Part shown: positions 56,970 to 64,000 of the stretch, piece by piece
Numbering within the stretch: position 1 is the stretch's first letter
Layout: each line of letters opens with the position of its first letter
Assembly: GCA_036924285.1 (NCBI GenBank)
Contig: JAYKYS010000009.1
Coordinates: 4,774,001-4,838,000, forward strand
Source: Asterella californica
Taxonomy: Eukaryota; Streptophyta; Marchantiopsida; Marchantiales; Aytoniaceae
DNA length: 64,000 bases
Reading direction: 5' to 3'
Made by a program: the position numbers and the translations under genes
The notes under the pieces: model-generated
What the model was told of the DNA's origin: nothing
Databases searched by the model: none
Seen by the model: the letters and a program-made list of their open reading frames with translations, nothing else

Positions 56970-58925
56970 ATGGAGGTTGCTCCCGAGAAGAAGCTGAAGC
57001 TTTCCAAGGTGATCGAGGACCAGCAGTTGGAAGACTTTCGAGAACTTCTGACGGAGTTCCAGGATGTCTTCGTATGGACCATAGAAGACATGAAGGGAAT
57101 ACCTCGAGAATTGGGAGAGCATCGCATTGACTTGCTGGAAGGCGTTGTTCCTGCACGTTAGAGGCAGTATCGGCTCAACCCCAAGTACTCGCTTCTGGTG
57201 AAGGATCAGATCGACCAATACCTGAAGACGGGAGTCATCTTCCCAGTGCTTAGCAGTGAGTGGGTAGCTCCTATTGTCATCGTGCCGAAGAAGCAAACAG
57301 GGAAGATCCGAGTGTGTCAAGACTTCCGCAAGCTGAACTTGGCCACGAAGAAGGATCATCATCCTTTACCATTCACTGATTTTGTGTTAGACCAGGTAGC
57401 AGGACATGAGTTCTACAGCTTCCTGGATGGGTATTCTGGGTACAACCAAGTTTCAATCAGGGAAGAAGACAAGTCGAAAATCACTTTCACTACTGATTGG
57501 GACACGTACGCGTACAATCAAATGCCATTTGGTTTATGCAACGCACCCTCCACATTCCAGAGATTGATGATCACCATCTTCAAGGAGTATCTTCGCACTT
57601 TCATGGAGATCTTCTTGGATGACTTTTGTGTGTTTGGATCGAAAGAAGATCACCTGATATTTCTAAGGAAGTGTTTTTTGAAGTGTAGAGAACATCGTTT
57701 GGCTCTTCACCCTGAGAAATGCTTCTATGGTATGTCAGAAGGAATTTTGCTAGGACATAGGATTTTTGGAAGAGGTATAGAGGTCGACTGTGCTAAGGTG
57801 GAGGTCATCATGAAACTTCACCCACCTGCTAACCTGACTCAGTTGAGAAGCTTCCTAGGCAACGTAGGATACTACAGGAGGTTTATTGACAAGTACGCAG
57901 AGATAGCTGGAAGACTCACCAAGTTGCTGAAGAAGGACGAACCCTACATTTGGTCTTCTGAGCAGCAAGAAGCATTCGAAGAAATGAAGAGGCTTCTGTC
58001 GGAATCCCCTGTCCTAAGACCACCTGATTGGGAGAGAGTCTTCCACATTTATGTGGATGTTTCTGCTTTCGCCATAGGGGTGGTGTTGAGTCAGAAAGAT
58101 GAGAAGAAGAAGGATTATCCAATCTACTATGCAAGAAGACAACTCAGTGATGCAGAGAAGAAGTACTCGACAACGGAAAGGGAGTGTCTTGGCATGATTT
58201 ACTCTTGTGGGAAGTTCAGACACTATCTTCTAGCTAACTCATTTGTCTTCTATGTGGATCATTTTTCTTTGAAACATCTTGTGAAGAAAGCGGATTTGTT
58301 TGGTAGGATAGCTAGGTGGATTCTTCTACTCCAGGAATTTACTTACACAGTTGAGTACAGCCCTGGAAGACAGCATGTTAATGCTGACTACCTATCCAGA
58401 TTAGAGACAGAACGACGAGAAGATGAAGTGGAAGACGAGTTCTTTGACGAGAAGCTGTTTTCAGTTTTCGCAGAGACACTTTCATCTGAGGGGGGACGTA
58501 CCGCCTACTTCCCAGAAGACGAGACTAGATCTTCTGATCCAGTCTTTACGACTTCCACAGAAGAGTCGATCTTCAAGGACTTGAGGAAGTTCTTGGAAGA
58601 CCAACAGAATCCCGAGGGATTGGATGCGGAGCAGAAGGCTGTCTTCTTACACAAGGCAGGTCCTTATGCCATCTTCCAGGGTATCCTTTTCAGGAAGGGA
58701 CATGACGAGAAGCTAAGGAGATGTCTTGAGCCTTCAGAGATTAAACCACTGATCACAGGTCTTCACTACGAAGATGCTGGGGGTCACTACGGGCTGAAAA
58801 CCACCGTGAAGAAGATGTTAGACGTCGGATATTGGTGGCCGACCATGTACAGAGACACTTTTCAGGAGATCAGGAAATGCGATGCGTGCCAAAGGGTGGG
58901 AAGACCAACAGCTACTACTAGGTAG
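56970..58925 (+). pseudogene. Element C reverse transcriptase and RNase H
   Basis: One frame runs from about 56,970 with a TAG at 57,159-57,161 (Arg-stop-Arg where A reads through) and then open from 57,198 to 58,925. Motifs: CQDFRKLNLATKKDHHPLPF, FLDGYSGYNQVS, MPFGLCNAPSTFQ and the catalytic LDDFCVFG (Asp codons at 57,618-57,623). RNase H: YVDVSAFAIGVVLSQK, TTERECLGMIY, FYVDHFSLKHL, VNADYLSRL. Zinc finger: HYEDAGGHYG, CDACQRVGR. It ends at TAG within the RVGRPT segment, where the frame is kept in A. Confidence 0.85.
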
Positions 58926-59853
58926 CCTCTTACTCCCATTCTTCCGCTTGTTCCTTTTGAAAAGTGAGGAATCGACTTTGTGGGGTCTATCGCCCCGGTG
59001 GCTAGAAGAACACGAGCACGGTATATTTTGATAGCTACCGACTATGTTACCAAGATGGTGGAAGGCGAAGCAACAAGGAATCTTCCTTGTTGCTTCGTCG
59101 GCGGCGTCGTTCTTGAACGACGCCGCCGTAGTAGCCAGGTTCCTCTGGCATAATATTATCACTCGGTACGGATGTCCGCTGGAATTGGTATCAGATAGGG
59201 GTACTCATTTCTTAAATGAGACTATCTCCCTCCTGACCCAATACTTCAGGATTAAGCATAGGAAGACGACGCCATACAACCCGAAAGCAAACGGACTGAC
59301 GGAGAAGTCAAATGGTCTTCTGTGTAACATCCTGAATAAGGTAACTGTTAACCATGCGTATGATTGGGACACGAAATTGCCATCTGTGTTATGGGCTTTC
59401 AGGATTTCACCCAAAGTCACAACCCAAAAGACACCCTTCTACCTAACTTATGGCATGACACTTATTGTGCCCATTGAGTTAGAGGTCCCGACGTACATGT
59501 TAGCCGTATCCGAACGCATGGGAGAAGAAGAAAGTCAAGAGCATCGTCTTCTAAACTTCGTAGAGTTTGAAGAAGACAGGAATGCAGCCTTGGAGAAGAC
59601 GTACGAGGTACAAGCGCAACGTAAGGTGAACTACGATGGCAAGCTGAAGAAGGTGACCGTCGTAGATGGGGACTTGGTTCTTCTCTATGACAACCGACAC
59701 CTTAAGTTCCTCGGGAAACTTCATCTTCGCTGGATGTCTCCTTACCGCGTCTTGGAGGTCTTCACCAATGGCTCCTTGCAGTTGGAAGAGTTGGACGGTA
59801 CGTTGATGACTACTCTTGTAAATGGGTGGCGTGTCAAGAAGTACTGGACGTAA
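58926..59853 (+). pseudogene. Element C integrase, disrupted by twin palindromes
   Basis: The frame continues from RT with a TGA replacing the Trp before GIDFVG, then shifts at a pair of hairpins (59,066-59,127). After these it reads open to TAA at 59,853. It contains IIT RYGCPLELVSDRGTHF (second Asp), NGLTEKSNG (Glu) and a GPY-like WMSPYRVLEVF, ending VNGWRVKKYWT. The block ATKKDDAATVTEF of A corresponds to the disrupted place. Confidence 0.8.
59066..59127. repeat. Two abutting perfect hairpins inside the C integrase
   Basis: CGAAGCAACAAGGAA (59,066-59,080) pairs with TTCCTTGTTGCTTCG (59,083-59,097) over 15 bp with a 2-base loop. GGCGGCGTCGTTC (59,100-59,112) pairs with GAACGACGCCGCC (59,115-59,127) over 13 bp with a 2-base loop. 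The related element A has no such structure. Confidence 0.9.
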
Positions 59854-59891
59854 ATGGAAGTGCTGAAACACTGATGTTTGCGAGGACGCAA

Positions 59892-59910
59892 ACATGTGAG
59901 GGTGGACGTA
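59892..59910 (+). promoter_or_regulatory. Polypurine tract of element C
   Basis: ACATGTGAGGGTGGACGTA precedes TGTGGTGCCC in the position and pattern seen in A (purines, GTA, TGTG). It is less pure than A's tract. Confidence 0.55.
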
Positions 59911-60640
59911 TGTGGTGCCCACAAATTACAGGATTCACAAATTTTTGAAATTTTTAAGATTAATAACTTGTTTGTATAACTGAAGAAGCGTTGTTACTTA
60001 AGATTACGGCTTCCTTAGCAGGAAGATGATCTTATGAGCTTTTTGTAATAAGAAGCTGACTTCTTCGGAAGACGGCGGAAGATCAAAGACGGCAGAAGAT
60101 TGGAACATCTTCGGAAGACTGTCTTCGGAAGACGCTTCAGAAGATCAGAACATCTTCGGAAGACGTCTCTGAGATTGGAACATCTTCGGAAACCTGACAT
60201 CTTTGGAAGCCTGACTGTCTTCGGAAGTCGACTGTACACAATTCGTATCAAGAGTGGATTTGCTTTGCTTTGGTGTTCAGAGAGGTTTGGTACGAATCTT
60301 GAGTGGCGTGGTGAGTTCTTTTGTTATTTCGAGAAGTTGGGAGTCGGGAACTAGGCTTGTGCCCCCCGGTCTTCCAAGCTTCTCAAAATCCACATCTTCC
60401 TAGAGAGACTAGAAGACAAGAAGGGCTGGCAAAATGCGCGAGAAGACGTGAGGGTCCATTTCGGGTCTCTTCTGTCCGACCCATAGCAGTCCATTCCTTC
60501 TTCTTCCCGAACTTAGGAGAGAGTCGTGAGAAGTCTTGCCGGCAGAATCTAGAGAGAATGGTCAAGGGTCATGTCTTCGCACCAAGCAGCAAGCTTCTTC
60601 CGAGTGTGTATGAGAGGTGAGAAGTCAGAAGAACAGAGTG

Positions 60641-60767
60641 CACATGTCTTGAGTCTGTTGTGAGGATAGATTACGCGTAGGAAGAAGAAAACAGATGAGA
60701 TCAGTGAAGGGAAGCCTGACTTTGGGAGGTCTTCCGAGAAAGACATTGAATCGGAAGCTGTCCTGGG
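60641..60767 (+). repeat. Left arm of an inverted repeat in the C LTR
   Basis: It runs from CACATGT through GCGTAGGAAGAAG and GGTCTTCCGAGAAAGACATT to CTGTCCTGGG. Its reverse complement, with scattered mismatches, is at 61,936-62,056. Confidence 0.85.
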
Positions 60768-61048
60768 AGTCTTCCCATAGACCACTGTCACCGCAGGAGC
60801 GCACAACCATCTTCTGAACCTGTTATGCACTCTACGTTTCACGAATCTTGTATCTTTTGATAGGAAGTAAGATGTAATGCAAGGTGGGTTGTCTTCTTGG
60901 TAATCCATGTGAGGCCTTGGTTAGTTAGGATTGTTTAGATACAGCTTGGAAGACGAGAGGAAGTTAGGATGCGCTGTTAGAATCCCGGAAGACGGAGTAG
61001 CTGTCTTTTGGAAGACTAGATTCGTCTTCTGAGAGCGGAAGCTAGACT

Positions 61049-62041
61049 GTGAGGACTGAGGGAAGGACTGAGTCTTCGACTCACAGCAAGTACGTCACTT
61101 CTGCCAAGGAGTTAGCGCAGCTGAAGAAGAGCAACCAGGAGTTGCAGGCGCGTTTACAGCAGCGTGACCAAGAGGTTCTACGAGTACGGGATAAGATCAC
61201 CGCCCTTGCAGAAGAGAAGACGACGTGGAAGACACTGCGAGAAGCCGCAGAAGTGCAGGCTGCAGCCGAGAAGACGCAGCGGGAAGCAGCAAAAGCTCGT
61301 GCGCAGGGGTTGCTAGCTCAGTCGGTGGAAGCGCTTCGGAAGAAGTTTAACTTCACCGCGGGTAGGAAGCTCCTTACCTTAGCTAGGGAGTGGGACGATG
61401 AGTCCAAAGCAATGTTGGTGGAGTGCAAGGAGAGTATGTTCCGATACTTGGATCGGCAGATAGAGAGAGTGAAGACACTCTATGGTCTTCTCTTGATCCC
61501 GCCACCAGTAAACGCATCTTCCCAAGCACCCGCATCATCGACAAGATCAGACTTGGTGGAGGAGGAGTTCGACCTCGCTGTGCACTTGGTAGTGACAGCG
61601 TTGGAAGCCGAGAAGACCCCGGAAGACAAGATGTCTTCTGGAAGACAGGAAGACGAGCCGTCTTCCCAGGTATTCCGCGTGGAGGAAGCGACTTCCCCGG
61701 ACCCCTATGAGGTCACCATGGTCCCTAGTACCGAGCTGATGCTCCAGAAGAGTGAGGAAGCACCGGTCGACTCCGCTTCCCAGAAGACGCTTCTGTCTTC
61801 CGAAGCAGAAGCCGAAGCCGAGGAAGACGCAGCAGCAGCGACAGCAGGGCCAGCGAAGAACGATGAGGAGGAAGTCACCTCAGTGACACCCGAGGTAACT
61901 ACAGGGCTTTCTAGCTTATCAGAAGCCGCCAGGAACCCAGGACAGCTTCCGATTCAATGTCTTTCTCGGAAGACCTCCCGAAGTCAGACTTCCCTTCACT
62001 GGTCTCACCTCTCTTCTTCTTCCTACGCTGTCGTGTTGTGA
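61049..62041 (+). CDS. Coiled-coil ORF inside the C LTR (unknown function)
   Basis: This 330-codon open frame lies in the LTR. It has no ATG before residue 125 (near 61,421), so the true start is missing or upstream in another frame. An N-terminal coiled coil (ELAQLKKSNQELQARLQQ, EEKTTWKTLREAAE) is followed by a conserved helical block (ALRKKFNFTAGRKLLTLA, ESMFRYLDRQIERVKTLYG). Then comes an acidic, Ser/Glu/Ala-rich tail. From about residue 295 it runs into the right inverted-repeat arm and its end is not conserved. A broken homologue lies inverted at 28,192-29,100, so the central part is a family feature. I recognise no known domain. Confidence 0.55.
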   Translation: MRTEGRTESSTHSKYVTSAKELAQLKKSNQELQARLQQRDQEVLRVRDKITALAEEKTTWKTLREAAEVQAAAEKTQREAAKARAQGLLAQSVEALRKKFNFTAGRKLLTLAREWDDESKAMLVECKESMFRYLDRQIERVKTLYGLLLIPPPVNASSQAPASSTRSDLVEEEFDLAVHLVVTALEAEKTPEDKMSSGRQEDEPSSQVFRVEEATSPDPYEVTMVPSTELMLQKSEEAPVDSASQKTLLSSEAEAEAEEDAAAATAGPAKNDEEEVTSVTPEVTTGLSSLSEAARNPGQLPIQCLSRKTSRSQTSLHWSHLSSSSYAVVL

Positions 62042-62056
62042 GACGTCCCACATGTG
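61936..62056 (-). repeat. Right arm of the inverted repeat in the C LTR
   Basis: It is the reverse complement of the left arm at 60,641-60,767 with scattered differences. It overlaps the last 35 codons of the coiled-coil ORF. Confidence 0.85.
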
Positions 62057-62346
62057 AATTCAGTGTAGAACGGGTGTTGTGTTTTCTTTTGTGTTCGGTG
62101 AACCTTTTGTGTAGTTCGCATGAGAGAGTATTAGGTGTCACGTTCACAGAGATCTGGATGTGAGATCGCACGATAACGAGATGTGCCGACTCAATGATCC
62201 GTGAACGTTCGCGTGAATGGCTCTTGTTGTCAACATAGGTATAAGATAGTGGGTTGGGGGTTTGTGAGGCATTCTTCTTTGGGGTAGTTTTCATGAGTGT
62301 GTCTTAGTGTCTTACGTGATAAGAAGGAGCGGCAAGTGTTGTATTC

Positions 62347-62562
62347 ATGGATGGAGGATTGAATCGAGTTCCAAATCTGCCATTTCCGAACCCGTTCCAT
62401 ATCAAGCTTCACTTGATCCACCGCGATCACTTTCGACAGTGGTTCGTCGCCCACTTTGGAGAAGAGTTCATGGGGAGGATGATGGACTCGCCTACTCCGG
62501 TGATCTTACCAATCGTCACGTATGGAGAAGACTGGGACTTGACAGTGTACATCTTACTTTGA
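62347..62562 (+). CDS. Small ORF 1 of a related tandem pair (71 aa), unknown
   Basis: ATG at 62,347, TGA at 62,560. Its core NPFHIKLHL, HRDHFRQWFVAHFGEEF, MMDSPTPVILP is matched in order by the next ORF. It lies in the C LTR downstream of the coiled-coil ORF. There is no signal peptide or known motif. It might be an accessory peptide of the element or a remnant of a once longer two-repeat protein. Confidence 0.45.
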   Translation: MDGGLNRVPNLPFPNPFHIKLHLIHRDHFRQWFVAHFGEEFMGRMMDSPTPVILPIVTYGEDWDLTVYILL

Positions 62563-62571
62563 GGAGGGCCA

Positions 62572-62775
62572 ATGGACTTGAATTATCCAGCCAACATCCC
62601 TTTCAACGTCTGGGTGGATGTTCGGTGTCACTGTCGGCGGAAGATCAATCATCGTGCGTGGATCGCAAGGAACTTTGGGGAGGAGTACTGTAATCAAGTG
62701 ATGGCTTCTCCATTTCCTTTTGTAGTACCTTTCATTGTAAATCGGTTCCAGGTCGTCATCTTGACCTTGTACTGA
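62572..62775 (+). CDS. Small ORF 2 of a related tandem pair (67 aa), unknown
   Basis: ATG at 62,572, nine bases after the stop of small ORF 1; TGA at 62,773. It matches ORF 1 in IPFNVWVDV, INHRAWIARNFGEEY, VMASPFPFVVP and a Val/Ile-rich end. It differs by a 5-residue insertion (RCHCRRK). The shared pattern HR-x-x-x-W/F, FGEE[FY], M-x-SP-x-P supports a duplication. Its function is unknown. Confidence 0.45.
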   Translation: MDLNYPANIPFNVWVDVRCHCRRKINHRAWIARNFGEEYCNQVMASPFPFVVPFIVNRFQVVILTLY

Positions 62776-64000
62776 ATCTTAAGTGTTAAGTAAGATCTCT
62801 ATAGTTTGACGAGGGTAATTAACTAAGGTTGGGACCAATGCCTTGAAGGCATGAGAGGGTAGCTAGGTCATAGTTGTTCTAGGGTACCAAGTAAAGGACA
62901 AAAGAGGTTTCCAGATCTGTTTCTTATTGGTCTATTTTCGACCAATCAACGCCATTCCAGATCTGCAGACGGCTTTAGGGTTTTGGAGGTCTTCCCGGGG
63001 GTCATTTGAGGAGTGAGTGGTTTTGTTGGAAAGCTCTCGAGACGGGCTACACTCTGGAGACAAAGATCAGGCGATTTGGAATTCTGAGGAGAGAGTGATG
63101 GACGTTGAAAGTCAAGAGGTCAAATCGGTACCCCGAGCCACGTTTTGGAGTGATCCGGGAGTTTGAGAGGTGATCTTTAGGAGCTGTCAAGGGGATCGAG
63201 TAGTTCACTCCGTGCTGGTTGTATTGATGTAAAACAATCCTACATTTGGGTTGGATTTGCTCCTGAAATGATCAATTGAAGTTGGCTGTTACAGTTGAGA
63301 GGTATGAGAAAACCCGCTTTCTTTGGATTTAAAGCTTGAGTTGCTCCGTGCACATGGGATTGGATCTCTGAGTGAAACTTTCCAGGATGAGAGTGTGCCC
63401 TATCAGCTAGTCACATGTGAAATTTCAGTTCAATTGGATAAGAGAATGTGTGGAGATCTAGGATTTTGGCCATCGAGATCTGTAAAGCTCAGAAGTTAGC
63501 ACAGGCGGGTGGCTTGATTCATCACGAACAGTTGGGGGTCAGATCTGAGACTGAAATTTCATACAGTAGTAGAGAAGGGTCAGAGGGGATGTCCTGTGGA
63601 GTTTGAGCCTGATTGGATAATCGAGGTGAAGGCACGAGAGTGTCAAAGTTCAGTTTGCAGCGGGGCGAGAAAGACGTAGAGAGATTTTGCTGAAATTTCT
63701 TGGTTGGAGTTGAACAAAAACGACTTGAAGATGAGAGGTGTGCTTCTTGGAGGTGTCGTGTGGATGACAAGGAGGCTGTATTGTGAGATTGGTACGGCTA
63801 TCACGCTCAGTGGAGGTGCCACGTCTTGCTGAAGCTGAGGTACCGTTATCCTCGGTATCACGCCCCGAGTTTCTAGCTGTTTTGCTGCCGATATGTCTTG
63901 TATCGTTGGGAAGCTTGTGTAGTAGGCGGTCCTTGCTGTGGACATCTCCTGAGCAAACTCGTATCAGCGAACAATAGAAGGTCAGAGGCTACAATTAGGT

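Larger units (their letters stand above)
53211..64000 (+). mobile_element. Element C: decayed Ty3-type element related to A, right end beyond the window
   Basis: The gene order gag, protease, RT-RNase H, integrase, polypurine tract and LTR start is the same as in A, with clear protein similarity throughout. It starts directly after A's 3' LTR with no 5' LTR or TGGCGCC primer site, so its 5' end is missing. The coding region has many stops and frameshifts. The 3' LTR begins near 59,911 and I saw no end for it before 64,000. The 53,211-53,553 stretch is probably its leader, but I cannot name anything in it. Confidence 0.8.
59911..64000 (+). repeat. Element C 3' LTR (right end not in window)
   Basis: It starts TGTGGTGCCC after the polypurine tract. 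It contains a stretch dense in CTTCGGAAGAC units (60,060-60,220), an inverted-repeat pair bracketing a coiled-coil ORF (60,641-62,056) and two small related ORFs (62,347-62,775). The part from 62,776 to 64,000 shows nothing I recognise. I have no second full copy to fix its end. Confidence 0.6.

Overview
The window is nuclear DNA from a green plant. Two plant-type split genes are present: the last exon of a GAUT-family glycosyltransferase and a complete 25-exon ISWI ATPase with plant-style protein sequence. The rest is dominated by LTR retrotransposons. The element families (Ty3 'LDDIPIKG'-type RT, Tat/Athila-like RT with a tRNA-Asp primer site, Ty1/copia) and the rather short ISWI introns make me guess a non-seed streptophyte (charophyte alga, bryophyte or lycophyte), but the sequence alone does not settle this.

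Layout. 1-2178: intron and last exon of a GAUT13/14-like gene on +, then simple repeats and three short tandem duplications (to about 4.1 kb). 4.2-7.3 kb: decayed Ty1/copia element with two recognisable diverged LTRs. 7.3-12.5 kb: AT-rich DNA with little I can name, except a decayed LTR relic (9.87-10.77 kb) related to the young LTR at 38-40 kb. 12.46-12.79 kb: a MITE-like foldback element. 13,774-24,176: the ISWI gene, intact by my exon-by-exon reading (24 GT-AG introns, 1145 codons plus stop). 24.2-26.9 kb: intergenic, with a hairpin and a degenerate tRNA-Tyr-like fragment. 26.9-64 kb: a nest of Ty3-type LTR elements.

The nest. Element A (Tat/Athila-like, +) has a truncated 5' LTR (29,122-31,818), a tRNA-Asp type primer site, decayed gag-pol, and a complete 4.1-kb 3' LTR (49,114-53,210). 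Element B (38,159-49,081, - strand) sits inside A, between the end of A's pol and A's polypurine tract, flanked by a 4-bp duplication GCGG. B looks young: both ORFs are long and open and its LTRs are nearly identical. Element C (+) follows A directly. It is a decayed relative of A with no recognisable 5' LTR, and its 3' LTR begins near 59,911 and runs off the window. An inverted fragment of a C-like LTR (about 26.9-29.1 kb) abuts A's truncated 5' LTR.

Most interesting signals. (1) B carries a textbook -1 ribosomal frameshift site between its gag-protease ORF and its RT-RNase H-integrase ORF: an in-phase GGGTTTT heptamer, an 8-nt spacer, an 8-bp stem and a possible pseudoknot. (2) The very long LTRs of A and C carry protein-coding ORFs; in A this ORF lies upstream of the TATA box, i.e. 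in U3. (3) In C the LTR ORF is bracketed by inverted repeats of about 125 bp and followed by two tandem small ORFs encoding related proteins. (4) C's integrase is split by a pair of abutting perfect hairpins that look like a scar of double fold-back repair. (5) B's LTR has a highly structured block whose pairing seems to be kept in an old relic copy.
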